DNA from: Lacticaseibacillus nasuensis JCM 17158
Lineage (GTDB): Bacteria; Bacillota; Bacilli; Lactobacillales; Lactobacillaceae
NCBI RefSeq assembly: GCF_001434705.1
Contig: NZ_AZDJ01000032.1
Location: 212,745-268,938 of the forward strand
Length of the DNA stretch: 56,194 bases
Direction of reading: 5' to 3'
The position numbers were made by a program, and so were the translations under genes. The notes under the pieces were generated by a model. The model was not told the DNA's origin. It ran no database searches and was given only the letters and a program-made list of their open reading frames with translations. Below are positions 43,515-52,149 of the stretch, piece after piece. Position 1 is the first letter of the stretch. The number at the start of each line of letters is the position of its first letter.

Positions 43515-44336
43515 TTACATTGCCTGCGCGGCCAACCCGTGGGCCGTCAGGTACCGCGCCACGCCGTCATGGGCATTGTCTGCACTCGTGACCACATCAG
43601 CCAACTGTTTGATCGCCGGCTTGGCGTTGGCCATCGCCACGCCGGTGCCGGCATACGCCAACATGTCCGCATCGTTTTGATCGTCGCCAAACGCAATGAT
43701 GTCTGCCGGTGCGATGCCATACCGGCCGGCGACATACGCCAGGCCCTGCGCCTTACCCGAGCCAGGGGCAGTGACCTCAAGCGCGGTGTGCTCACCTTGC
43801 CACGCGCCCCAGGTTTGGCTGGTCAGCTGCGGGAAGCGTTCGTGCACCGCGGCTTGAAGCGGCCCCAAGGTGTGCTCGGCGATAAACATCGTGACCGAAA
43901 TCGGTGCCTGGCGCAGCCCCGCTTCATCAAACAAGGTCGTCGGGTGTGGCAGGTCCGGCAAAAAGGGAATATTGGTGTAGCCATGATCCGCCAACAAGAG
44001 TTGCTTGCCTTCCGCCACCATCACCTTAATGGCAAACTGCCGCTTCAGGTGCGTCAACGCCAACGCCGTGGCTGGCGAAATCGTCACCTGCCGCTCGCCG
44101 GCCCAGGCTTGGTGTGGGCGGTGAATCAGCGCGCCATTGAAGTTGATCAGTGGACTGGTCAGCCCCAGTTCATCATAAAACTGCTCCGAAATACTGTCGG
44201 GGCGCCCGGTGGCGATCACCACCACGTGGCCGGCCTGCTGCGCGGCACGCAAGGTGGCAATCGTGTGCGGCGTCAGGTGGCCGGTCGCATCTAAGGTGGT
44301 GCCGTCGAGGTCTAAGGCAATCAGTTTGCGTGTCAT
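43515..44336 (-). CDS. Cof-type HAD-superfamily phosphatase
   Basis: A 273-residue HAD phosphatase with ALDLDGTTLD as motif I (Asp 8 and 10), VVIATGRPD as motif II and IIAFGDDQNDADML at the C-terminus. It is a paralogue of the protein at 41164-41973, with moderate similarity. GGAGGG lies before the ATG at 44336. It lies 11 nt upstream of the histidine phosphatase, so the two form one phosphatase operon. Confidence 0.9.
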   Translation of the reverse strand: MTRKLIALDLDGTTLDATGHLTPHTIATLRAAQQAGHVVVIATGRPDSISEQFYDELGLTSPLINFNGALIHRPHQAWAGERQVTISPATALALTHLKRQFAIKVMVAEGKQLLLADHGYTNIPFLPDLPHPTTLFDEAGLRQAPISVTMFIAEHTLGPLQAAVHERFPQLTSQTWGAWQGEHTALEVTAPGSGKAQGLAYVAGRYGIAPADIIAFGDDQNDADMLAYAGTGVAMANAKPAIKQLADVVTSADNAHDGVARYLTAHGLAAQAM

Positions 44337-44454
44337 GGGTTCCCTCCGTTCACTAAGGTTCCATTCTAGCAGAAATCCCCCGACTCCTCTATAATGGGCA
44401 AAGCAACCAGTGGTCGATTCCGCGTCCACACAACTATTCCGAAGGGAGCTCGAG

Positions 44455-44934
44455 ATGCCAGACATAATTTTGTATACCGATGGTGGCAACCGCAATACCG
44501 GCAATAATAAAGGTGGCAGCGTCCGGCCCACCGACAAAAGCGCCTGGGCCGCCTTGTTGAAGTGGGGCGACTACGAAAAGATGCTCACCGGCGGCGACTA
44601 TGGAAAAACCAACAACCAAATGGAAATCACCGCCGTCGTCGAAGGCCTGCGCGCCATCACCGACCCCAGCGTGCCTGTGGCGGTTTACTCCGACTCGGCT
44701 TACGTCATCAACACGATGACCGAGCGCTGGTGGGTTAAGTGGGAGCAAAACGGCTGGATGAAGCAAGGCCAACCGGTGAAAAACGCCGACTTGTGGCAGG
44801 CCCTGCTCGAGCAGGTGCGGCGGTTCGACCACCTGAGCTTTCACAAGGTCAAAGGCCACGCCAATAACCGCGACAACAATCGCGTTGACGCGGCCTTAAA
44901 CCAAACCATGGACGAACTGGCGACCAAGCACTAG
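44455..44934 (+). CDS. rnhA: Ribonuclease HI
   Basis: A 159-residue enzyme that cuts the RNA strand of RNA-DNA hybrids. All four catalytic carboxylates are in place: Asp in LYTDGG (residue 9), Glu in NNQMEIT, Asp in VYSDSAYV and Asp in NNRVDAAL. The handle region (WWVKWEQNGWMK) and KGHANN are present. GAAGGGAG lies before the ATG at 44455. The 3' end overlaps the convergent LysR gene by 4 nt. Confidence 0.94.
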   Translation: MPDIILYTDGGNRNTGNNKGGSVRPTDKSAWAALLKWGDYEKMLTGGDYGKTNNQMEITAVVEGLRAITDPSVPVAVYSDSAYVINTMTERWWVKWEQNGWMKQGQPVKNADLWQALLEQVRRFDHLSFHKVKGHANNRDNNRVDAALNQTMDELATKH

Positions 44935-45824
44935 GCTAGACACGCCTCACCATACGTCGTTTTCAGATAATCGAGAATCACCGCCTGCATCTTTTCGACA
45001 GACGGTGATTTTTGCGTCGTCGGGTTGACCACCATGCACAGCGTCCGGGCAAACGGCTCACTAAACGGGTAGACATTGACGTCGCCGGTGAGCTTTTGGA
45101 GCGCCAGCTTCGGCAAGACGCCAAAGCCCAACCCGGCTTCCACCATCGAGAGAATCGACTGGTCGTCAATCGAATAGCGCAGCTCGGTGTTGGCGACGTG
45201 GTAGCGGTCCAAGGCGGCCTTGGTGTCGCGGTCGTAGTCGCTTTGCTGCAGGATGAAGCTTTGCTTGGCCATGTCCGAATCCGTCATCACCGAACCGTTC
45301 TTCGGGACGAAGGCCTTGGGGGTCACGGCGTAAATCGGGTCGTGCAACAGCGGCGTCGTTGGCAGTTGATTCGGCACCGGCATCAGGGAAAAACCGATGT
45401 CGATGGCGCCGATTCGCACCTGTTCGACAATCTCGTTGAAGCTGCCCTGCATCACCGTCACCTGCACCTTGGGGTACAGGTGCTTGAACCGGCGAATAAT
45501 CGGCGGCAACCAGTTGGTCGACACCGACGAAAACGCGCCGAGGCGAATGCGACCGGTGTTGAGGCCGTTGATGTTATCGGCGATTTGCGTCAGCTGGTCG
45601 TCGAGGTTCAAAATCGCCTGAACGGTGGGTAAGATCTGTTGGCCATCCGGCGTCAAGGTGACGCCGCTGCGGTTGCGGATGAACAGCGGAAACCCGAGGT
45701 CGCTTTCCAGCTGGCTAATGCTGTGGCTGACCGCGCTCGGCGTGACGTTCAAGCTGGCGGCTGCTTGGATAAAGGTGCCGTTATCGACGACGGCGCGAAA
45801 GACTTCATAGCTAAAATTACTCAT
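44931..45824 (-). CDS. LysR-family transcriptional regulator
   Basis: A 297-residue regulator with the HTH TFIQAAASLNVTPSAVSHSI (about residues 18-37) and a LysR substrate-binding domain (about 90-290). It is divergent from an aminotransferase gene, the usual LysR layout, so it probably controls that gene. The start at 45824 follows AAAGGGG. Its stop overlaps rnhA by 4 nt. Confidence 0.92.
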   Translation of the reverse strand: MSNFSYEVFRAVVDNGTFIQAAASLNVTPSAVSHSISQLESDLGFPLFIRNRSGVTLTPDGQQILPTVQAILNLDDQLTQIADNINGLNTGRIRLGAFSSVSTNWLPPIIRRFKHLYPKVQVTVMQGSFNEIVEQVRIGAIDIGFSLMPVPNQLPTTPLLHDPIYAVTPKAFVPKNGSVMTDSDMAKQSFILQQSDYDRDTKAALDRYHVANTELRYSIDDQSILSMVEAGLGFGVLPKLALQKLTGDVNVYPFSEPFARTLCMVVNPTTQKSPSVEKMQAVILDYLKTTYGEACLA

Positions 45825-45841
45825 GCTGACCCCTTTAAGTG

Positions 45842-45859
45842 AATTCGTTTCATGATGAA
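45842..45859. promoter_or_regulatory. Possible LysR binding site
   Basis: In the 114-bp divergent gap, ATTC-N10-GAAT (45842-45859) is a dyad with the T-N11-A form common in LysR boxes, and TTCATGATGAA lies inside it. It sits just above the LysR start. Confidence 0.45.
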
Positions 45860-45938
45860 TTGAACAGGTTGAGTTTGTCTTCACCTTAACACCGCGGTAG
45901 CATGAACTCAAGGCTTAATCTCGAAGGGGGAGCAACAC

Positions 45939-47123
45939 ATGGAATTTGCTAACAGAGTGGCGCGGGTCGAACGCGCCGGCTTAACCGATTTGTTCGCACC
46001 GGATGAGCAGACCATCAGCTTTGCTGGTGGCCTGCCGGATCCCGCGGTGTTCCCCAAGGCCGCGCTGCAGGCCGCCTTTGCCAGCCGCGCCCAAACCGAT
46101 AGCGCCTTTCAATACGCCAACAGCGACGGCTACGCCCCGCTGCGCGCCCAGCTAGCCAAGCTGATGCAGGCAGACGGCGTGTCCGTCAATGCCTCGGACT
46201 TGTTGATCACCCAAGGGGCCCAGCAAGGCATCGACCTCACCGCGCGGCTGCTGCTCAATCCCGGCGACGGCGTCGTGGTTGAAGGCCCCACCTACCTCGG
46301 GGCGCTGGCGGCGTTTGACGCCTATGAACCCACCTATTATGAGGTGCCGGTAGAACCAGACGGCATGGATCTACACGCCTTGCAGAAGATTCTGCTGACT
46401 CACTCGGTCAAGGTGATCTACACCGTCCCCGATTTTCAAAATCCAACCGGGGCCGTGATGTCACTGGCCAAGCGGCAGGCCTTGATTCGCCTGGCGCACC
46501 AATACGATGTCGTGATCCTCGAAGACGCCCCTTACCGACTGTTGCGTTATGAAGGCGACGCATTGCCGACTCTGCACAGCCTCGACCCAGACGGCCGAGT
46601 GGTGCTGCTTGGCAGTTTCTCCAAGATTCTCTCGCCCGGCTTGCGCATCGGCTGGCTCACCGCGGCGCCGCGGTTGTTGCAGGCGCTCACGGCGTTAAAA
46701 GGCGGCGCGGACGTGGAATCCAGCGCGCTGGTGATGCAAAGCATCTCGACGTATTTAGCCAGTGCGGACTTTCCGCAACACCTGGCCAAGCTGCGCAACT
46801 ATTACCGCACCAAGCGCGACGCGATGCTCACCGCCTTGGCGAGTCTGCCGCCAGCCATTCATTATACGCGGCCAACCGGTGGGTTCTTCGTCTACCTCAC
46901 CGGGCCGAGCTGGCTAGACTTTAGTGCCTTGCAGCAAACCGAGCTGGCCGAAGCCCACGTGGCGCTGGTGCCCAGCAAGAACCTGTACCCGTCGCATGCG
47001 ATCACCAACGGCGCGCGGCTGACCTTTGCCGCGCCGGCGCTGGCCGACATTGCACCAGGAATAGCCCGCCTCAACCGCGCCTTGACCCAGGTGCTCCACG
47101 AGGTCCCGGCAGTAAACAAATAG
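45939..47123 (+). CDS. PLP-dependent aminotransferase (MocR/2-aminoadipate-like, fold type I)
   Basis: A 394-residue aminotransferase. Visible marks are SFAGGLPDPAVFP near the start, ITQGAQQGIDLTARLL, VEGPTYLGAL, YTVPDFQNPTG, EDAPYRLLRY, and GSFSKILSPGLRIGW with the PLP-binding Lys. Relatives act on 2-aminoadipate, valine/leucine or aromatic amino acids. The divergent LysR gene suggests amino-acid-dependent control. GGGGGAG lies before the ATG. Confidence 0.92.
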   Translation: MEFANRVARVERAGLTDLFAPDEQTISFAGGLPDPAVFPKAALQAAFASRAQTDSAFQYANSDGYAPLRAQLAKLMQADGVSVNASDLLITQGAQQGIDLTARLLLNPGDGVVVEGPTYLGALAAFDAYEPTYYEVPVEPDGMDLHALQKILLTHSVKVIYTVPDFQNPTGAVMSLAKRQALIRLAHQYDVVILEDAPYRLLRYEGDALPTLHSLDPDGRVVLLGSFSKILSPGLRIGWLTAAPRLLQALTALKGGADVESSALVMQSISTYLASADFPQHLAKLRNYYRTKRDAMLTALASLPPAIHYTRPTGGFFVYLTGPSWLDFSALQQTELAEAHVALVPSKNLYPSHAITNGARLTFAAPALADIAPGIARLNRALTQVLHEVPAVNK

Positions 47124-47150
47124 GCAACTCGCCGCGGCGAGTTGCCTTTT
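47123..47150 (+). terminator. Terminator of the aminotransferase gene
   Basis: The 24-nt perfect palindrome formed by GGCAACTCGCCG and CGGCGAGTTGCC is followed by TTTT. It starts at the stop codon and borders the convergent DUF1634 gene. Confidence 0.88.
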
Positions 47151-47523
47151 ATTTACCGAAATAACCGATGAGCATGGCGATGACAAGGATGACCAGCACC
47201 ACCGTGGTGATCCAGGCGTACAGCTTGTCATTCTCCTTGATGAACGCGTAGATGGACACGACGACCCGTAACACTGGCGTCAGAATCAGTAAAAAGATGC
47301 CCAGCATCATGATGGCGTAAGGCTTGAACGCCGCCACCCCGGCCAAGATGGCCAGCGGTCGACTCGGATGAGCGCCGGCGGCATAACCGCCATCCCCTTG
47401 CACGAGCAAGGCCACGACGCCGACAATCAAAACGGCGCCGGCAATAAGCACCCCAATCTGCATGATCTTGCCGATGATGAGTTCGACGTCTTCGATTTCC
47501 TGCTTGATTTTATTATCTTGCAT
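47149..47523 (-). CDS. DUF1634 family membrane protein
   Basis: A 124-residue protein with three hydrophobic segments (about residues 17-40, 59-84 and 102-122). EDVELIIGKIMQIGVLIAG is typical of DUF1634, which is often found beside TauE/SafE permeases. Its ATG overlaps the TauE stop by one base (TAATG), so it is coupled. It is probably an accessory subunit of that transporter. Confidence 0.85.
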   Translation of the reverse strand: MQDNKIKQEIEDVELIIGKIMQIGVLIAGAVLIVGVVALLVQGDGGYAAGAHPSRPLAILAGVAAFKPYAIMMLGIFLLILTPVLRVVVSIYAFIKENDKLYAWITTVVLVILVIAMLIGYFGK

Positions 47524-48368
47524 TAGATGCTCACCCCGAATCCTTTCAGCAGCATTTGAATCCCCATGTAGCCGATAACGGGAATGAAGATCCAGCGCAG
47601 GACCTTGGTCGGCAGATACTGCATAATCCGCGACCCCACCGTGGCGCCAACGAGGATGCCGATGGCTAGCGGGGTGGCAATTTGCGGCTGCAGACTGCCG
47701 TTGAAGAAGTACACGGTGGCACTGGCGGCCGCCGTGACCCCCATCATCAGGTTACTGGTGGCCGTCGAGGGCTTCAGCGGCATCTTCATGATGGTATCCA
47801 TTGCCAGAACCTTGAAGGCCCCGGAACCGATTCCCAGCAAGCCAGACGCCAAGCCGGCGCCGAACATCATCGTGAATCCGCCAGGCACATTGGTCACCTT
47901 GTACTCGACTTCTTTTTGCGTGGCCTTATCGAAGTACGCGCCGTTCAAGCGGAGCTTTTCGGCGTATTTATCCGGCACCGGTTCCTTGATCTACTCGGGC
48001 TTCATCAGCATCTTGCGAATCATGTTGTACACAGAGAACACCAGCAAGGCGCCAAACAGGAAGTACAGCACCTGGCCGTTGACCAGCCCAGTGATGACGG
48101 CCCCGAGGATGGCGCCGACGGTTGTGGCGATTTCCAGAAACATCGCCACGCGCAGGTTCAGCATCTCGTCTTTTAGATAGGCAATCGTTGCGCCGGAACT
48201 CGTCGCAATCACGACCACCACCGAGGCGGCAATGGCGTATTGAATCGGGTAGCCCATCAGCACCGTCAGCACCGGCGTGACAATGATGCCGCCGCCGAGG
48301 CCCAGCAAGGCGCCAAGGATGCCGGCCAGGATGCCGACCAACATGAGAATCAGGAGTTGTTCAACCAT
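47523..48368 (-). pseudogene. Sulfite exporter TauE/SafE family permease, split by an in-frame amber codon
   Basis: Both halves of a TauE/SafE permease are in one frame. The first (from 48368) has 125 residues with GILGALLGLGGGIIVTPVLT. The second (to 47523) has GLASGLLGIGSGAFKVLAMD, the matching repeat. A single TAG at 47991-47993 separates them, after LMKPE. No base is lost. Read through, the product would be 281 residues, normal for the family. A GTG at 47978 with AAGGA just before it could restart translation and give a two-chain permease of 125 and 151 residues. Whether it works is open. Confidence 0.85.
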
Positions 48369-48370
48369 GC

Positions 48371-48952
48371 CTAGCCCTCCTTCTTTGGTGTGCGCTTGCG
48401 GGTGGTTTTCTTCGTAGACGCGCGCTTGGTGGTGCGCCGCGTGGTCTTGGTGGTCTTGGTGCGGCTGGCCGGGGCGGTTTTCACCGTCGGCTTTGGCGCC
48501 AGGCGCGCCTCCTCGATGGTGGCCAGCTTCTCGCTGACTGCCGCCGTGATGGCCACGAGTTGGGCGGCTTGATTGGCCACGAAGTCGTCGCCGGTCGCTA
48601 CCTCATCGATGCGCAAGCCAGAGGCGTTCACGTTGGGATTCGTGATCACGAGGTACACGCGCAAGGGGGCGTCGGCGGTAGTGTCGAGAAAATTCGTCAC
48701 CTTCTTGGCGTCGGCAAACGGCAAGTTAATCACGCCGGTTTCTAGGGCGATCACCGTCGGCTCGGCGCTGGTGATCGTCACCGTGGCTTGGCTCAACTTG
48801 CCCGCTTGCAAATTGGCCACCGTGGCAGCGACTGCCGGCTGCAGGGCCGCCTGCAGGTCCTTGGCCGCCGCGGCAGGCGTCACCGTGAAGCTTGGCGTCT
48901 CGAAGTTCCCCGCGAGCACCGCCGTTTGAAATGTGTTGACATTAATGTCCAT
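48371..48952 (-). CDS. Unknown protein with a Lys/Arg/Thr-rich C-terminal tail
   Basis: A 193-residue protein. The first 150 residues look like a mixed alpha/beta domain with no membrane segment. The last 35 or so are very basic and repetitive (TKTTKTTRRTTKRASTKKTT), like histone H1-type tails that bind nucleic acid or acidic polymers. AAAAGGAACGG lies before the ATG at 48952. It ends 2 nt before the TauE/SafE gene, so it belongs to that operon. I do not recognise the N-terminal family. Confidence 0.75.
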   Translation of the reverse strand: MDINVNTFQTAVLAGNFETPSFTVTPAAAAKDLQAALQPAVAATVANLQAGKLSQATVTITSAEPTVIALETGVINLPFADAKKVTNFLDTTADAPLRVYLVITNPNVNASGLRIDEVATGDDFVANQAAQLVAITAAVSEKLATIEEARLAPKPTVKTAPASRTKTTKTTRRTTKRASTKKTTRKRTPKKEG

Positions 48953-49054
48953 GGTCACCGTTCCTTTTGTGTGAAAATAATTGCTCTTGTAAGCATACCA
49001 CAACGGGCAAACAGGCGGGGTGACGCAAACGCGGCTGCTACCCCTACTCTCCTC

Positions 49055-49079
49055 CGAACAAGTATTCTATAATATAGAA
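49055..49079 (+). promoter_or_regulatory. Promoter with LexA-like dyad ahead of the helicase operon
   Basis: A -10 TATAAT is at 49068-49073. Next to it CGAAC-N4-ATTC (49055-49067) is one base away from the Gram-positive LexA dyad GAAC-N4-GTTC. A second perfect dyad, TTCTATA-A-TATAGAA (49065-49079), covers the -10. The -35 is poor, which suits a controlled promoter. Confidence 0.45.
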
Positions 49080-49106
49080 CAGATTCGTGGCAAAGGAGTC
49101 AGCCAG

Positions 49107-51488
49107 GTGGCAGATCATCGCATCGGCGTGCGGGAATTCGTGGAATTCACCGTGCGCACCGGGGACTTGAATCCCATTACGACCAACTCGAATAACACCG
49201 CCTTAATTGGTGCCCAGATTCACCGCCGCCTGCAATCCGCCTACGATGACGCCGACGAGAAGGAAGTCTACCTGCACACCCAGGTGATGGTCAATGACAC
49301 CGCCTTTGTCATCGATGGCCGCGCAGACGGCGTGCTGGCTGGCAAAAACGGCCCGATCGTCGAGGAAATCAAAACCAGCGCTCGGCCGTGGGCAGACCTG
49401 ACGCAAAACACCCGCGACCGTTACTGGGCCCAAGCGCGCGTCTACGCCCATTTCCTGTGTATGGATCGCGACCTTGATGCCATCGACATCGATTTGGTTT
49501 ACGTCCAAACCAGCAACGACCAATTGACGCGCTTCACCGAACATCAAACCGCCGCCGACTTGAGCCTGCTGTTCGACGACTTGATTGCCGAGTTTGGCGA
49601 CTGGTTGCGAATGCGCAGCGACATCGTCAAGGCCCGCAACGCCAGCATCGCTGACCTCGACTTTCCCTTTCCCGCCTTTCGCACCGGCCAGCGCGAACTC
49701 GCCGCGGCGGTGTACCGCACGATTGCCAACCACACGCGCCTCTTCGCCGAAGCCCCCACCGGCACCGGCAAAACCATTTCGACACTGTTCCCCGCCATCA
49801 AGGCGATGGGTGCCGACTTGATCAACCGCGTCTTCTACCTCACCGCCAAGCAAAGCACGCGCCACGTCGCCGAAGCCGCCATGGGGCTGATGGAACTCCA
49901 CGGCTTGGTGGCCAAAAGCATCACCCTCACCGCCAAGGACACGATCACCTTTGAGGAAGAACCCGACGATCCCACCATCAATCCCTACATGCTGGGCTAC
50001 TACGATCGGCTCAAACCGGCCTTAAAGGACATGCTGACCCATGAGAACCAGCTGACCCGCGGCACCATCGAGCAGTACGCCCGCAAGCACACGCTGGATC
50101 CCTTCGAGTTTTCCCTCGACGCGTCGCTATTTTGCGACGTGATTATTTGCGACTACAATTACCTGTTTGACCCCGCCGTGTTCTTGCAGCGCTTCTTTGC
50201 CGAACCCGACCCGGAGAATTGCTTTCTCGTCGACGAGGCGCACAACCTCGTGTCCCGGGCGCGCGACATGTACTCCGCCGAGCTCACCGACACGCTGTTC
50301 ACCGAGCTGAAAACGGCCTTGGCGCCGTACAAGCAACACGGCGTGCCAGCCATCAAAGGCGGCATCACCAAGACGCTCACCGCCTTTGACGTCGTGCGCG
50401 CCGCCGTCCCCACCGGCCAAACCGAAGTCTTCCAGCCGGCACGGTTGGAGAATCTCGTAGCGGTGCTCAACGGCTTGGCGCAGACTATTCACGATTGGCT
50501 CACCGGCGAGCTCGAAAACCGCGACCAAGCCGTCGTCGACCTCGTACTACCGGTATATTTTGCCGTCAACCAGTTCCTGCGGATTAACGATTTCTACGAC
50601 GACGCCTTTGAAACCAAGGTGGCCTTGACGCCGGATACCGTCACGGTGAAGCAGCTTTGCCTCGACCCTAGCAGCTTCATCGACGACTCGCTGAGCCTCG
50701 GTGGCGGTGCCGTGTTGTTCTCGGCCACGCTATCGCCGCTGGATTACTACCAAGAGGTGCTTGGCGGCGTGGCCAATAGCCTCGCCTACCAGCTTCCATC
50801 CCCGTTTCCCACCAGCAACACCGCCGTCTTGGTCGCCACCGACGTGCAAACCACCTATCGCCAGCGCCAAGCCAGCCTGCCGACGGTGATTGCTAGTCTA
50901 ACGGCGATGGTGCGCGCCAAAGCCGGGCATTATCTGGTGTTTCTGCCGTCCTACGCCTACCTCGATCAGGTGGCGACGGCCTTTACCGCCGCCAATCCCG
51001 ACCTCGCCTGCGTGACGCAAACCACCAACATGGACGCGGAAGCGCGCAGCCAGTTTCTCGACCATTTTCGCGAATCGGTCGAGCCGGTGGTGGGCTTTGC
51101 GATTCTCGGCGGGATTTTCTCCGAAGGCATCGACCTGACTGGCGACCAGCTGATCGGCGCGGCCATTGTCAGCGTCGGCCTGCCCGGCTTGAACTCGGAG
51201 ACCAACCGGCTGCGCGACTATTTTGATCGCAAAAACGGCAACGGCTTCGCCTACGCCTACCAGCTGCCCGGCTTCAACCACGTACTGCAAGCCGGGGGCC
51301 GCGTGATTCGCGGGGCGCATGACGTCGGGGTGATCCTATTGTTGGATGCGCGGTTTGCCACGCCACGCTATGCGCAGCTGTTCCCGCCACACTGGGCACA
51401 CGCTCAGGTGACCCGCAACCCCACCGAGTTGGCGACGCGCCTGACAGACTTTTGGGAGGCTCATCATGAAGACAGCCCTGACGCTTGA
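49107..51488 (+). CDS. DinG/XPD-type superfamily 2 helicase fused to a RecB-like nuclease domain
   Basis: A 793-residue protein starting at GTG 49107, 8 nt after AAAGGAG; the upstream ATG at 49020 would span the promoter. The N-terminus is a PD-(D/E)XK (Cas4/RecB-like) domain: IDGRADG (Asp near 70), EEIK (Glu 87, Lys 89) and QARVY (motif QxxxY near 109). The helicase has Walker A APTGTGKT near 216, DEAH near 375 and GGIFSEGIDL near the end. The four cysteines that hold the Fe-S cluster in XPD/DinG helicases are missing between motifs I and II: that region reads FEEEPDDPTINP and TLDPFEFSLD where relatives have Cys. It heads a three-gene operon and is likely to act in DNA repair or defence. Confidence 0.9.
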   Translation: MADHRIGVREFVEFTVRTGDLNPITTNSNNTALIGAQIHRRLQSAYDDADEKEVYLHTQVMVNDTAFVIDGRADGVLAGKNGPIVEEIKTSARPWADLTQNTRDRYWAQARVYAHFLCMDRDLDAIDIDLVYVQTSNDQLTRFTEHQTAADLSLLFDDLIAEFGDWLRMRSDIVKARNASIADLDFPFPAFRTGQRELAAAVYRTIANHTRLFAEAPTGTGKTISTLFPAIKAMGADLINRVFYLTAKQSTRHVAEAAMGLMELHGLVAKSITLTAKDTITFEEEPDDPTINPYMLGYYDRLKPALKDMLTHENQLTRGTIEQYARKHTLDPFEFSLDASLFCDVIICDYNYLFDPAVFLQRFFAEPDPENCFLVDEAHNLVSRARDMYSAELTDTLFTELKTALAPYKQHGVPAIKGGITKTLTAFDVVRAAVPTGQTEVFQPARLENLVAVLNGLAQTIHDWLTGELENRDQAVVDLVLPVYFAVNQFLRINDFYDDAFETKVALTPDTVTVKQLCLDPSSFIDDSLSLGGGAVLFSATLSPLDYYQEVLGGVANSLAYQLPSPFPTSNTAVLVATDVQTTYRQRQASLPTVIASLTAMVRAKAGHYLVFLPSYAYLDQVATAFTAANPDLACVTQTTNMDAEARSQFLDHFRESVEPVVGFAILGGIFSEGIDLTGDQLIGAAIVSVGLPGLNSETNRLRDYFDRKNGNGFAYAYQLPGFNHVLQAGGRVIRGAHDVGVILLLDARFATPRYAQLFPPHWAHAQVTRNPTELATRLTDFWEAHHEDSPDA

Positions 51489-52149
51489 CCTCGAAAAAAC
51501 ACTCTTCGCCTATTGGCAGGAGCTCGGCGTGCCGGTCGTGGAGGAAGTCACGATGCCGCAAGCTGCCGGCATCGTCGACTCGCTGGCCCGCCAGGTCAAC
51601 GCCGATGGCACCATCACCTGGCGTTGCTTCGAGCTGAAGGTAACCAAGGCCGATTTTCACAGCGGCGCCAAGTGGTCCTTCGTCGGCGACTACAACTACT
51701 TCGTCTTGCCGGCGCGGCTGTACCCGCAAGTCGCAGACGCCATTCCCGCCGGCATCGGCGTGATGACTTACCGGGCGTATTCGAAACAGGCCGTCGCCGC
51801 CAGCAACTTGCCGGTGACGACGCCGGGCCAGCTCACCGTGGTGCGACCACCGCGGCACCAAGCGCTAGCCGTGCCTGCTGGCGAATTAGAGACGCGCTTT
51901 GTCGCCAGTCTGAATCGCGAGGTGGTGAAGGCCAAGCGCGTCGCCCGCGGCTTGAGCCAGTATAGCGACGAGCAGTTACTCAAGGAGCTGCAGCGCCGCA
52001 GCGACCAGTACGCGATTTACGACCCCGAAGATAACCTTTACGACCATTTCGCCGACCAGCTGCAAAACACCACCATTGCCGCTCTCCAAGCGGAGCTCGA
52101 CGCCTTGGCGGCAGAAAACGCGGCGTTGCGGCTTGGAGGCTCGGCATGA
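51466..52149 (+). CDS. MmcB-like PD-(D/E)XK nuclease-family protein with C-terminal coiled coil
   Basis: A 227-residue protein. GIVDSLA (Asp 38) and CFELKVTKADF (Glu 56, Lys 58), followed by GAKWSFVGDYNYFVLP, fit the MmcB DNA-repair nuclease-like family (D...ExK, then KWxxY...DxxYF). The C-terminal part (about 195-225) is a short coiled coil (AALQAELDALAAENAAL). GGGAGG precedes the ATG, which lies 23 nt inside the end of the helicase gene. It overlaps the next gene by 4 nt. Confidence 0.78.
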   Translation: MKTALTLDLEKTLFAYWQELGVPVVEEVTMPQAAGIVDSLARQVNADGTITWRCFELKVTKADFHSGAKWSFVGDYNYFVLPARLYPQVADAIPAGIGVMTYRAYSKQAVAASNLPVTTPGQLTVVRPPRHQALAVPAGELETRFVASLNREVVKAKRVARGLSQYSDEQLLKELQRRSDQYAIYDPEDNLYDHFADQLQNTTIAALQAELDALAAENAALRLGGSA

